Below are positions 1-8,909 of a stretch of DNA of 64,000 nt, in pieces (within the stretch, counting starts at the first letter, position 1; every line of letters starts with the position of its first letter). A program made the position numbers and the translations under genes. Where the stretch lies: contig VBLC01000048.1 of the NCBI GenBank assembly GCA_005879315.1, forward strand, positions 1 to 64,000. The letters are read 5' to 3'. The DNA is from Deltaproteobacteria bacterium (GTDB taxonomy: Bacteria; Myxococcota; Myxococcia; Myxococcales; 40CM-4-68-19). Below the pieces are notes generated by a model. That model was not told the DNA's origin, made no database searches, and saw only the letters and a list, made by a program, of their open reading frames with translations.

Positions 1-487
1 CGAGCGCGAGCCCGCCTCCGAGATGGAAGCCAGGGAGGTGGTCGGGCACGCCGTTGTTCTTCGTCACCGGCCCGGGGCTCAGATCGGTGAAGCCGCCCAG
101 TATCTTCAAGGACAAGAGAGTGCGCAGCGCCACGCCGATGCCGTACGAGGCGCCCGCCTCGACGAATGTGGCGCCGAAGGAGTCGGCCGCGGCGCAATCG
201 CCATTCGACTTCGAGGCGCTGAAGCAGGAAGCGCTCGAGGCGCCGATGCCGAGCGAGGCGAAGACGGAGGCGCGCTCGCCGAGCTCGCGGCCGACAGTCA
301 TGCTCAGGTAGGGCTGTGCGCGGGCGACGCGCGCCGAACCGCCGAAGGTGGTGAAGGCCCCCAGCGACGACTCGACGAAGGTGCCGCGGCGGGGAGGTTC
401 GTCGACGCCGGTGGCAGGCCTGGAGATCGATTCGGGCTGCGCCGCCGCCCCCGCTGCGAGGAAAAGCGCGAGCAAGAAGGCTCTCAT
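1..487 (-). CDS. gltH: GltH-like outer-membrane beta-barrel protein (partial, C-terminus off the left edge)
   Basis: The first 162 codons are in the window. The protein starts with a signal peptide (MRAFLLALFLAAGAAAQ) and continues with alternating hydrophobic/polar strands and glycine-rich turns, typical of small outer-membrane barrels; a pair of cysteines near residues 85-94 could form a loop disulphide. The ATG at 487 overlaps the stop of the upstream gltG-like gene (ATGA), so translation is coupled. In the Myxococcus gliding cluster the gene after gltG encodes the barrel GltH, which is why I use that name. The assignment rests on position and barrel character rather than a diagnostic motif. 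Confidence 0.6.
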   Translation of the reverse strand, partial: MRAFLLALFLAAGAAAQPESISRPATGVDEPPRRGTFVESSLGAFTTFGGSARVARAQPYLSMTVGRELGERASVFASLGIGASSASCFSASKSNGDCAAADSFGATFVEAGASYGIGVALRTLLSLKILGGFTDLSPGPVTKNNGVPDHLPGFHLGGGLAL

Positions 488-1986
488 TGTCCGCTGCTCT
501 TGAAGACGTACGGATAGGTGACCTGCACCGTCCCGCCGCCCTGCGGAGAGGGGAACAGCCAGCGCCGCACGTGGTTGACCATGCAGCTCTCCACCAGCTC
601 GCTCGACATGGTCGTCTGCTGCACCAGCGCCTCGCCCACGCGGCCGGTGCCTTCGATGATGAAGAGCAGGGTCACCTTGCCGTAAAGGCCGGGATCCTTG
701 GTCAGCTCCTTCTCGTAGCAGTACTTGATCTCGCTGTAGTGCTTCTGGATGACGCGGTTGATCACCTCGCGGCTGAGGCCGCCGATCACCGTCGTATGTC
801 CCGGGACGAAGAGGGTCTCGTCCTTGCCGCGGCCGCCGAGGTCGACGTCGCCGTATCCGCCGCGGCCGTGGCCGCCGCCCTTGGTGCCGAGGCCGCCGAT
901 GCCGAGCGCGTTGCCGCCGCCGCCCGCGCCGATGCCGCGCGTGCCCATGCCGCCCACGCCATAGGCGTCCTCCAGCCCGGCGCCGCCCCTGCTTCCTCCC
1001 AGGGAGTTGTTCACCCCCGCGCCGAGACCGCCCGGTCCGAGCACGCTCTTGGTCGCGCCGCCGCCCACGCCCATCCGGGAGAGCGCCGCGATCAGGCCGA
1101 GCTTCTTGATCCGGGCGATGTCTTTCGCCTTCTTGTCGGGATCGGCCTGCGGCACGCCCTGCTTCGAGGGAGCGGCATGCCTCTTCTCCGCCTCCTTCTT
1201 GCCGAGCTTGCCTTCCTCCTCGCGGCTCTTCTCGCCTTCCTTCGCGCCCGAAAGATCCTTCACCTTGGGCTCGACCCTCGCAGGCGGCCTCGCCTCGAAT
1301 CTCATGTACTGCGGCTGGCTGCGGGCGAGAGCGTCGAAGAAGCCGTGCTGCTCTTCCGAGGCCCTGCTGGCGAGGAAGCAGAAGACGCCGAAGGCAGCCA
1401 GTGCGAGCAGCAACGTGGCGAAGAAGCTCCAGTCGATCTGCCGGAGCAGCGACTTCTCCTTCTGCCGCGTCGCCCGCACGTAGCGCGAGACCAGCGTCAG
1501 CTGCGGGCCGATCTGCGCGACGATGCGGTCGTCGTCGCCGATGCTGTAGGAGTTGGCGCGGAAGGGCGCGTCGATGCGCCGCGCCTTGTGCCCGAGCGGG
1601 GTCACCCGGCCCCCGCCGTGCACTTCCGCGGAAAACTCGCGCGGCAGCGTGAGCAGGTGGCCGCCCTCGACGTGCTTCACGATGGGAAAGTTCTTGGGCA
1701 GCTTCACCGCCGGCAGATCGAAGAGACGGCTGACGGGCAGGTCCGAGCCGCGGGCCACCTGCTCGAGCTCGACCAGCGTCGATCCTCCCCACACCAGTCC
1801 GACGAGCAGGACCCGCTCGTCCTTTCGCGGCCGCTCGTCTTCGGGCAGCTCATCGAAGATGAGCAGCTGGGCGGCCGCCGCGTCCGCCACGCGCGAGGCG
1901 ATGGTGGACGGCCGCTCCGGCTCCGCCAGCCCGGCGATCACCGGTGCTTGGGGTTCCTCGATGGCCGCCGTTTGTTTGTTCGCCAT
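484..1986 (-). CDS. gltG: AgmX/PglI-domain inner-membrane gliding motility protein (GltG-like)
   Basis: 500 residues. Order: a cytoplasmic N-terminal half (1-180), one transmembrane helix at about 188-208, a charged Lys/Glu-rich linker, a long glycine-rich stretch (about 305-390), and a C-terminal TonB-like AgmX/PglI domain (about 400-497) with the typical YCYEKEL and FIIEGTGRV segments. In Myxococcus such proteins span the inner membrane and reach through the periplasm to connect the AglRQS motor with outer-membrane Glt proteins. The ATG at 1986 has a GAGGAG Shine-Dalgarno, and the gene is 7 bp from the GltF-like gene and overlaps the next barrel by 4 nt. GltJ also has this domain, but it carries an N-terminal zinc ribbon and GYF domain that are not seen here. 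No motor gene (aglR/Q/S) is in the window. Confidence 0.85.
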   Translation of the reverse strand: MANKQTAAIEEPQAPVIAGLAEPERPSTIASRVADAAAAQLLIFDELPEDERPRKDERVLLVGLVWGGSTLVELEQVARGSDLPVSRLFDLPAVKLPKNFPIVKHVEGGHLLTLPREFSAEVHGGGRVTPLGHKARRIDAPFRANSYSIGDDDRIVAQIGPQLTLVSRYVRATRQKEKSLLRQIDWSFFATLLLALAAFGVFCFLASRASEEQHGFFDALARSQPQYMRFEARPPARVEPKVKDLSGAKEGEKSREEEGKLGKKEAEKRHAAPSKQGVPQADPDKKAKDIARIKKLGLIAALSRMGVGGGATKSVLGPGGLGAGVNNSLGGSRGGAGLEDAYGVGGMGTRGIGAGGGGNALGIGGLGTKGGGHGRGGYGDVDLGGRGKDETLFVPGHTTVIGGLSREVINRVIQKHYSEIKYCYEKELTKDPGLYGKVTLLFIIEGTGRVGEALVQQTTMSSELVESCMVNHVRRWLFPSPQGGGTVQVTYPYVFKSSGQ

Positions 1987-1993
1987 CCGCTCC

Positions 1994-2269
1994 TCAGAGG
2001 TTGTCGGCCGACTTCTGCAGCTCGGGGTTGAAGTTGTCGCGCAGCCGGATGAGCGAGGGGAACCGCGTCTTGTTGCGGTTGAGCAGGTAGCTGCCCTCGG
2101 GCTTGGTCAGCTCGCCCTCGACAGTGACGTCGTTGAAGTCGATGACGGTGCGCTTGCGCACGACGACCTTGTCGGCCTCGCGCACGATCTTGGGGCCTTT
2201 CGGCTCGCTCTTCTCCTGAGCGAAGGCAGGCGCCGAGAGGAGCGCAAGGATGAGCAATCCGCGGATCAT
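1994..2269 (-). CDS. gltF: Small exported protein, GltF-like by position
   Basis: 91 residues: a cleavable signal peptide (MIRGLLILALLSAPAFA) followed by a basic, soluble domain of about 70 residues with the segments FNDVTVEGEL and RFPSLIRLRDNF. It lies between the GltE-like TPR lipoprotein and GltG, the position of gltF in Myxococcus. I start at ATG 2269 because it begins a clean signal peptide; an in-frame ATG at 2290 is possible, and neither has a convincing Shine-Dalgarno. The function of this small partner is not evident from sequence; a periplasmic linker in the gliding complex is inferred from context. Confidence 0.6.
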   Translation of the reverse strand: MIRGLLILALLSAPAFAQEKSEPKGPKIVREADKVVVRKRTVIDFNDVTVEGELTKPEGSYLLNRNKTRFPSLIRLRDNFNPELQKSADNL

Positions 2270-2346
2270 CGCACCGGGGACGCTTTGCATCGCGTGGCCG
2301 GGGGCCAACCGCATGCCTGGCCGGCCGTCAGCCATTGGACAGGATC

Positions 2347-3528
2347 TCATCGCGCGGCCTGCGGCGGCGGCTCGCCGGCATTGGTTTGCGGCAGCTTGGC
2401 GAGATCCGGCGCAGGCGGAGGGGGCTTCGGCGCCGTTGGCTTCGCCGGCGGATTCTTCAGGCGCAGATCGAGGGCCGCGATCTGGTTCTGCGCCTCCTTG
2501 GCGCGCGCGGCCTTGGGGATGAGCACGTAGGCCTTGAAAGCTTCGATGGCCCCGGTCAGATCGCCTTCCGCTTTCAGCGCCACGGCGCGGCCGTAGAGCG
2601 CGTCCTCTTCTCCGGGCTTGAGCGCCAGGACCTTTTCGTACTCCCCGCGCGCCTCCTTCGGCTTCTTCAGACCCTCCAGCGCCCAGGCGTGCGCGAGATG
2701 CGTCTCCCAGCGCAAGCCGTCGAGCTCCAGCGCCTTGGCGTAGGCCTGCTCGGCCACCGCGTAGTCGCGGTAGCTCAGAGCGACCGCGCCGAGATTCGCC
2801 CAGGCCACGGCGAGCCCCGGGTCGAGATTCGTCGCCTGCTCGAAGTAGCCGCGCGCCGCGGCCACCTCTTCGCGTCGCAGCGCCAGAAGGCCCAGGCTGT
2901 TCAAGATGCCGGCGTTCTTGTCGTCGAGCTTGTGCGCGTCGTTGAGCGCCGAGTCTGCCCGGCGAAGATGCCCGCGCTCGGCCTCGATGGCAGCGAGATT
3001 CCGGTAGGCATCGGCATCGCGCGGGTGGCGCATCAGCACACGGCGCACGACCGATTCGGCTTCGTCGGCCTTGTGCTCCTCGCGCAGGATCGCGGCCAGC
3101 GCATCGAGCACGCGCGCGTCGTCGCTGCCGCGGCAAACCTGTTCGGCCTCGGCCAGCTCGCCCTTCTCCTCCAGGAGCCGGGCCAGGTTCAAAGCCGCGC
3201 CGGCGTGCTGCGGATCGTTCGCCCGCGCGCGCCGGTAGAGCTCCTCCGCCGCTGCCTTGTCGCCGCGCCGCTCCGCGATCCAGGCCGCGTCGAAGAGCGC
3301 CGCCGCATTGTTCGGTTCCTTGGCGAGATAGGCCTGGAGCTTCGCCTGCGCGTCGTTCCAGCGGCCCATCTCCATCAGCTCGCGCGCTTCCTTGTAGACG
3401 ATGGCGGGCGGCAGCTCGACCATCTTCGGGGGCACGGCCGGCGCGGCCAGTCTGGGCGGCGCCGGCTTGACCGCCTCGTGCGCGCAAGCGCAGGCGAGGA
3501 TCGTCAGCAGTGCGAGCGTCCGCGGCAT
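2347..3528 (-). CDS. gltE: TPR lipoprotein of the gliding complex (GltE/AglT-like)
   Basis: 393 residues. The N-terminus is a lipoprotein signal (MPRTLALLTILACAC, lipobox Cys at 13 or 15), followed by a Pro/Ala linker and about nine tetratricopeptide repeats from residue 45 to 345, with recurring A-x-x-x-x-G/A-x-Y TPR positions. The C-terminal 35 residues are Pro/Ala-rich and probably unstructured. The ATG at 3528 lies 1 bp after the stop of the upstream giant TPR gene and has a GGAGGG site 7 nt away; a longer reading starting at 3816 would run inside the upstream gene and lose the lipobox. GltE (AglT) of Myxococcus is likewise an outer-membrane TPR lipoprotein required for adventurous gliding. 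Confidence 0.72.
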   Translation of the reverse strand: MPRTLALLTILACACAHEAVKPAPPRLAAPAVPPKMVELPPAIVYKEARELMEMGRWNDAQAKLQAYLAKEPNNAAALFDAAWIAERRGDKAAAEELYRRARANDPQHAGAALNLARLLEEKGELAEAEQVCRGSDDARVLDALAAILREEHKADEAESVVRRVLMRHPRDADAYRNLAAIEAERGHLRRADSALNDAHKLDDKNAGILNSLGLLALRREEVAAARGYFEQATNLDPGLAVAWANLGAVALSYRDYAVAEQAYAKALELDGLRWETHLAHAWALEGLKKPKEARGEYEKVLALKPGEEDALYGRAVALKAEGDLTGAIEAFKAYVLIPKAARAKEAQNQIAALDLRLKNPPAKPTAPKPPPPAPDLAKLPQTNAGEPPPQAAR

Positions 3529-3529
3529 C

Positions 3530-6500
3530 TCAATTCCCTCCGCTTCGCTTGGGCAGCTCCGGCGCGATCTCGCGCAACAACGAGCTCTCCGCGAGGGCGG
3601 CCTTGTGCACATCGCCGTAGGAGTCGGGCTGGTATTCGCGCAGATAGTCCTGCGCCCTGAGCGTCCATTCCGAGTACGCGCCCGACCGCAGGCTCGCATC
3701 GATGGCCTTGTTGAAAGCCTCGGTGGCCTTGTCCTCGAGCGGCAGCGCCTGCGACTCGAGAGTGCTGCGATAGAGCTCGCGCTGCTCGGGGTCGAGCCCG
3801 CGCGGCACCGGCGCATCCAGCAATCCTTTGTTGAAATTGCGGTAGGCCTCGCCGATGCGGGTGAAGGCCGCCTCGCTCCACTTCGGGCTCCCGATCCCGA
3901 TCAGCTCCGCGTATTGCTCGAGCAATTTGCTCAACCGCGCGTTCTTCGTCTTGAGCGCGGAGACGAGCTCGCTCTGGCGGGTATGGTTGAAATGGATGGC
4001 GATGAATTCATTGAAAGCGGGCTCGATCCCGAGAAAGCGCGCGTGCGCGGCCGCGTCGATCAACGCCGGTTGTCTCTCGGAGCCGGCAAGGCGGCCAAAG
4101 CGATGGGCGACATCGGCCAGGAGAGCGCTGCTCTCGTCCTCTTTGAGCTCGCGCAACGCCAGGGCCTGCTTGTAGCGGGCGAGCAAGAGCTGCCCGGCCG
4201 GCGCCGCCCGGCTCCATCGTTGCTGGTAGGAAGACCAATGCTCCGCCGCCTTCCTCCAGTCGCGCTGCCGCTCGAGGATGAGGCCGACGCTGAAGGCGAT
4301 CTTCGCCGCGTCCGGTCGCGCGCCGTACCGCTCGAGATATTTCTGCCGGTCGGCGAGAGCGCCGGAATCGTCGCCCAGCTCTTCACGATGGAAGGCTGCA
4401 TTGAAGAGCCAGTCGGGCGCCTTGTCGTCCTGCGGCCAGCGCGAGGCGGCCTCCTCGTACCACTTGATCGCGTCGCGAGTCCGGGCGGCCCGCTCGCAGG
4501 CGTAGGCCAGCGCCGGGATGGTCAACTTGACGATCCCTTGATCGGCATCGGGATGGTCCTTGATCAATTGCTCGCCGGCCGCGATCTCCAGGTCAATCTC
4601 GTCGGCCTTGTCGGCGATGACCAGCGCATTGTAGAGCGCCTTGGGCGCGTGCTCGCTCTTTGGATATTGGGCGACGAATTCCTTGAACTCCTTGGCGGCG
4701 AGCGGATAGTCCTTCTTCTCCTGGTAGACCTGCATGACGTACTTGAAGCGGGCCCCTTCGCCGATGCGGGCGACGTCCCTTTCGAACTTGCCGCCCGCGG
4801 GCGTGAGCTTCTTGTTCTGCAGGAACTTGTGGGCCAGGTCGCTGAGCGCCAGCCATTCCTCTTTGGTATTGAGGATGTCGAGCGACAGCTCCGCCGCTTT
4901 CTGCGACCAGGCATCGGTCGGCCATCGGAGGATGATGTCGCCGAAGCGCTTCGCCGCCTCGACGAAATGCCGGTGGTCGTAATGGATGAAGGCCGCCTTG
5001 TAACGGATGACGATCTCGTCCTTTGCTCCGGGTGAGGTCCGCAGATACTTCTCGCAAGCAGCGATGAGCTTCTGCTCGTTGTCGGGGATCGATTCTTCCT
5101 CGGTCTCCTTGGAGATCTTCTGCAAGGTGAGCTTGCGGTTCTGATCGACCTGCCCTTTCGCCTTGCGCTCGTCGATCTTCTCCGAGGCGGCCAGCTCGCG
5201 CTTGCGCAGCTTGCCCTTGGCGACGGCCACCGACTTCTCCAGAGCGAGAATGGCGTCATAGGCGGCGCGCGCCGCGTACGGGCCTTTGGGATCCGCATCG
5301 GCAACTTTGTCGTAGGCGTCGGCGGCCGCGTCCCATTCTTCCAGCGCATAAAGGATTTCCGCGTAATAGAAGCGCATCTGAGACGCGGTCTCGCTCTGCG
5401 GGAAGGTCTCGAGGTATTGCTTGTAGATATCGCGCGCGAGCTTGTAGGTGGCCACGCTCTTCGTCTTGATCGCTTCCTGGTGATAGTCCTGCACCAGCTC
5501 GCGCAGCGCTCCCTCGGCGAGCTCGTTTCCCTCGGAGAGGGCGCTCTTCTCGGCCGCGTTGGCTTTCGCCCAAGGGCTGTTCGGCCCGTATTCGGCCACC
5601 AGGCGCTTCATTTCCGCGATCACCGTGTCGCGCTTGTTCAGCTTGTCGTAAGCGAGCAGGATCTTCTGCTGCCAGGCGGGCGCTCTCAGGTGAGTGGGCG
5701 CCTCGCTCTCCAGCATGCGATAGACGCGAATGGCCTGCTCGAACTTGCCGCTGTCGAAGTAGGTGGCGGCGAGCTGGTTGATGGAGTCGAGCGCCTTCTC
5801 GCCGCCCTTCTCGCGCAGATAGACGGCGGCGGTTTCGATGGCGTCGATCTGCGCGAAGGCGAGGACGATGTCCTTCAATGCCTCGTTGCGCAGTTGAATG
5901 CGGTCGCGAGAGGTCTTCTCGCCTTCGGAATAGGAGATGACCTCCTTGAATCTAGCGATCGCCCCGGAATAGTCGCCGGCGTTGTAATCGCACCAGGCGA
6001 GCTTGTAGACGGCGAAAGGATAGAGCTTGGGCAGCTTGAACGAGGCCGCCTTCTCGAAGGCATCGCGCGCATGTCCAAGGTCGTTGTTCTGGAAGAAGTG
6101 CTCGCCCATCTGCACGTAGGCATCGGGAACGAACTTCGAGGCGGGATACCGTGCGATGAGCGTCTGGTAGCTCTCGATCGCCTCTGCCTTGGCGCCGATC
6201 TCGTACCGGTTGTAAGCAACGACGAAGAGCACCTCGTCCGTGCGCGCATACCTGGGATACTTCTTCAGGATCGTTTGATAGAGCTGCAGCGCTTCCTTTC
6301 GATAGGAATCGCTCCGCGCGGTGACGATCCTCGGCTCCTCGCCCTCGCGCTTCTCCAGCCATTTCGCATAGGCGTCGTCGTATTCCTTCACTTCCCGGAG
6401 CGAGACGTAGCGCGCCTTCTCCCACCAAAGCTCGGCCAGCTGGAAATGAAGGTCGGCTTTCCTCTCGCCCTCGGCGATCTTGGGGATGATGACTCCGAGC

Positions 6501-8053
6501 TCTTCGATCAGCTCGTCGCGCTTCCGATCTGCGGCGGCATCGCGCCCGATCTCTTCCTGGGTGATGGGCGCGTCCTCCTTCTCGGGCGCGCAGGCGTTCT
6601 TCAAAGTGTATTTGTAGAAACCGATTTCGTCGGGCCAGTACTCGCCGTCGAAGGGCCAGTACTCGTGGCCCGCCTGCGGGGTGGGCGGCCGGTAAAGGCG
6701 CTGCGATGCGAGCTTCCCCTGCGCATTGAAGCTCGCCTCGATCATCTCTTTCTCGCCCTTGGTGGTCTCGAAGGCGATGATCTCCTTGTCGCCATCCAGC
6801 GTCTCGATCAGCTCGGCCATGTCGGCGAGCCTGCCTCGGATGAATTTGCCGGCCACCTGCGCCAACAGCTCCCTCTGCCTGGCGATCAATTCGAGCAAGT
6901 CCGCGCCCAGCGCCGACTTCGACAGCTCGGCGTCGGCGCGCACGCGCGCCGCCTCGAGGTCGAGCTGGACCAGGGAACGGGTCAAGGAATCGATCCGCTC
7001 ATTTTTCTTCAGATGTTGCTGCACGGAGAGCGGCAACCGCGAGTCGGCGGGCTGGAGCATCTGCCAGTAGCTCTCGACCGGGGGATCGCTCTCGAGAACG
7101 CTCCTGATCCTGTCCTTCATCGGCACGTAGTCACGGTGGAAGCGGGCGATCGCCTCGCGAGCCTGCGGATAAAGGCAGTGCCGGTGATAGATGAGCGCCG
7201 TCAGCGTGAGCGACTCGGGCGCGAACTCGTCGGAGAGATGCGGTGAATGCAGGCTATGCAGCTTGCCCAAAGCCCCGCCGGGATCGCCGTTCAAGAGGTC
7301 GGCATAGGCGCCCTCGAAGAGCGCCTCGTCCCAGTGGCGCGAGAAGCGCGGCAGCTGTTGATACTGCTCGCTCGCTTCGGCAGGACGATGCAGCCCATAC
7401 AACGTCCTGCCCAGCGCGAGATGGGTCAGCTCTTTCAGCTCCCGCAGCTCGGGAAAGCGCGATCCTTCCACGGCGAGGATGCTGCGAAAGATCTTGACCG
7501 CTTGCTCGGGATCCTTCCGCTGCAAGAGCAGGCCGCTCAGGTACTGCGCCTGCGGATAGGAGGAACTTTCCGCAGGCACGCCGCGGAGGAATTGCCCGGC
7601 CTCGTCGTACTTGCCGCCGCGGTAATCGAGCAGCGCGATGGAATACTTGATCTTCGCCAGCACCTGGGCGGGCAGCCGGCTGAACTGGTCATTGTACGCT
7701 TTATTGAGGACGTTAGGAGCGAATACTTCGTCGTGAGACTGATCGGCGAGCGCGACGGCGGCCTCGATCGCCTTGTCATAGTAAGGGTTGCTCGGGCCTG
7801 CATCGATGATCTGCCCGTTGTAGTAGAAGGACCCGAATCCCAGGCCGACCTTGTTCAGCGCCTGCGCGAGGTAATACTCGGCCTTGGCGCGGTTCTCGGC
7901 CGCAGCCCCGCTCTCCGCGACCGAATAGAAGGCGATCGCGGCGCGCTGGTTGCGCCCTTCGCTGTAGTCCGCGAGGGCTTTCTCGAGGACGTCGCCCTGC
8001 GCCCGGGCGGCGCCGGAGAGAACGAGGAGGGCAATGAAGCTCGCGCTGCGCAT
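3530..8053 (-). CDS. gltD: Giant periplasmic TPR protein (GltD/AgnA-like)
   Basis: 1507 residues with a signal peptide (MRSASFIALLVLSGAARA) and almost entirely alpha-helical tetratricopeptide-like repeats, many of the YbgF/BamD kind (LYQTILKKYPRYARTDEVLF and similar). A longer charged helical region at about 330-430 interrupts the repeats. I place the start at ATG 8053, which has GAGGAG 4 nt upstream; the TTG at 8065 that overlaps the previous stop adds only four residues. Large periplasmic TPR proteins of the Glt complex are thought to bridge inner- and outer-membrane parts. GltC and the even larger GltI also have TPRs, so the exact orthologue is inferred from order. Codon use is somewhat less GC-rich than in the neighbours. 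Confidence 0.65.
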   Translation of the reverse strand: MRSASFIALLVLSGAARAQGDVLEKALADYSEGRNQRAAIAFYSVAESGAAAENRAKAEYYLAQALNKVGLGFGSFYYNGQIIDAGPSNPYYDKAIEAAVALADQSHDEVFAPNVLNKAYNDQFSRLPAQVLAKIKYSIALLDYRGGKYDEAGQFLRGVPAESSSYPQAQYLSGLLLQRKDPEQAVKIFRSILAVEGSRFPELRELKELTHLALGRTLYGLHRPAEASEQYQQLPRFSRHWDEALFEGAYADLLNGDPGGALGKLHSLHSPHLSDEFAPESLTLTALIYHRHCLYPQAREAIARFHRDYVPMKDRIRSVLESDPPVESYWQMLQPADSRLPLSVQQHLKKNERIDSLTRSLVQLDLEAARVRADAELSKSALGADLLELIARQRELLAQVAGKFIRGRLADMAELIETLDGDKEIIAFETTKGEKEMIEASFNAQGKLASQRLYRPPTPQAGHEYWPFDGEYWPDEIGFYKYTLKNACAPEKEDAPITQEEIGRDAAADRKRDELIEELGVIIPKIAEGERKADLHFQLAELWWEKARYVSLREVKEYDDAYAKWLEKREGEEPRIVTARSDSYRKEALQLYQTILKKYPRYARTDEVLFVVAYNRYEIGAKAEAIESYQTLIARYPASKFVPDAYVQMGEHFFQNNDLGHARDAFEKAASFKLPKLYPFAVYKLAWCDYNAGDYSGAIARFKEVISYSEGEKTSRDRIQLRNEALKDIVLAFAQIDAIETAAVYLREKGGEKALDSINQLAATYFDSGKFEQAIRVYRMLESEAPTHLRAPAWQQKILLAYDKLNKRDTVIAEMKRLVAEYGPNSPWAKANAAEKSALSEGNELAEGALRELVQDYHQEAIKTKSVATYKLARDIYKQYLETFPQSETASQMRFYYAEILYALEEWDAAADAYDKVADADPKGPYAARAAYDAILALEKSVAVAKGKLRKRELAASEKIDERKAKGQVDQNRKLTLQKISKETEEESIPDNEQKLIAACEKYLRTSPGAKDEIVIRYKAAFIHYDHRHFVEAAKRFGDIILRWPTDAWSQKAAELSLDILNTKEEWLALSDLAHKFLQNKKLTPAGGKFERDVARIGEGARFKYVMQVYQEKKDYPLAAKEFKEFVAQYPKSEHAPKALYNALVIADKADEIDLEIAAGEQLIKDHPDADQGIVKLTIPALAYACERAARTRDAIKWYEEAASRWPQDDKAPDWLFNAAFHREELGDDSGALADRQKYLERYGARPDAAKIAFSVGLILERQRDWRKAAEHWSSYQQRWSRAAPAGQLLLARYKQALALRELKEDESSALLADVAHRFGRLAGSERQPALIDAAAHARFLGIEPAFNEFIAIHFNHTRQSELVSALKTKNARLSKLLEQYAELIGIGSPKWSEAAFTRIGEAYRNFNKGLLDAPVPRGLDPEQRELYRSTLESQALPLEDKATEAFNKAIDASLRSGAYSEWTLRAQDYLREYQPDSYGDVHKAALAESSLLREIAPELPKRSGGN

Positions 8054-8061
8054 GCGGCTCC

Positions 8062-8898
8062 TCAAAACAGCCAGCTCACGCCGCCTTGAAAGGCGATGTT
8101 GTTGATCACTTCCGAGGAGGGATTCTTCAGCAGCTCATAGGCCCCCGCGGCGTTGAGCCTCGCCGTTCCGTTCGCGCCGGCGGAGCCGAACGCCAAGGCG
8201 TCGCAGCCGGGGCTCAGGCCGCTCGGCGTCTGGTTGGAGTCGTTCGCGGTCTGGATGGCGCGGGCGTCGTCGCGATTGCAGCCGTTCACCGTCGAGGTGT
8301 AGCCGGAGTAGGCGAAGTCGCGCAGCTCGAGGCGCACCGTGAAGCGCTCGCTCACGAATACGCGCAGTCCCACGCCGAGCTGCGCCAGCGGCCGGATGCC
8401 GGTGTCGCCGAACGAGCGGCCCGTGGTCGCGTCCGTCGAGGGACGCAGCTGGAGCCGCGTCCGCGCCAGCCCCAGGCCGGCGTTGAGATAGAGGCCGAGC
8501 CGCAGGATGCGCCCGTCGAGGACGTCGAGCTTGCCGTAGATGGGCATCAGCTCCAGGCCGGCGACCGCGGCGTAGCGGAGGAGAAAGGCCTCGGCGCTGG
8601 TCGGGCTCTCGTTCGCCTTGGTGAGCAGCTCTTCTGCGAGCGTGCTCTGCACCGCGATGGGGAAGAACGTCAGCCCGAGCTGTGCCGCGAGGTTCTCGCG
8701 CAGGTGAACCGCGACCTCGGCCGACAGGCCGGTGTGCACTGTGAACTTCGGATTCACCTGCCGCAAGCCGAAGAAGGAGACTTCCCAGCGCCCCGACTCG
8801 GTGAAGGGCCGCTGCTCCAGCACGTGGATGCGCTGCACGTCCGGCTCCTCGGCCGCGGCGGCCAGCGAGAAGAGGAGCGTGAGGGCGAGGAGCCGCAT
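8062..8898 (-). CDS. Outer-membrane beta-barrel protein of the gliding cluster
   Basis: 278 residues with a signal peptide (MRLLALTLLFSLAAAAEE), then amphipathic beta strands ending in an aromatic C-terminal residue (GGVSWLF), the usual beta-signal of outer-membrane barrels. Near the N-terminus the segment SGRWEVSFFGL matches SGRWEAGIAFD of the next protein upstream, so the two are paralogues. ATG 8898 is preceded by AGAAGGA; the gene lies 11 bp after its neighbour and 8 bp before the GltD-like start, so it is clearly in the operon. It may correspond to GltA or GltB, which in Myxococcus sit in a different cluster. Confidence 0.65.
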   Translation of the reverse strand: MRLLALTLLFSLAAAAEEPDVQRIHVLEQRPFTESGRWEVSFFGLRQVNPKFTVHTGLSAEVAVHLRENLAAQLGLTFFPIAVQSTLAEELLTKANESPTSAEAFLLRYAAVAGLELMPIYGKLDVLDGRILRLGLYLNAGLGLARTRLQLRPSTDATTGRSFGDTGIRPLAQLGVGLRVFVSERFTVRLELRDFAYSGYTSTVNGCNRDDARAIQTANDSNQTPSGLSPGCDALAFGSAGANGTARLNAAGAYELLKNPSSEVINNIAFQGGVSWLF

Positions 8899-8909
8899 GG
8901 TGTTCCTTC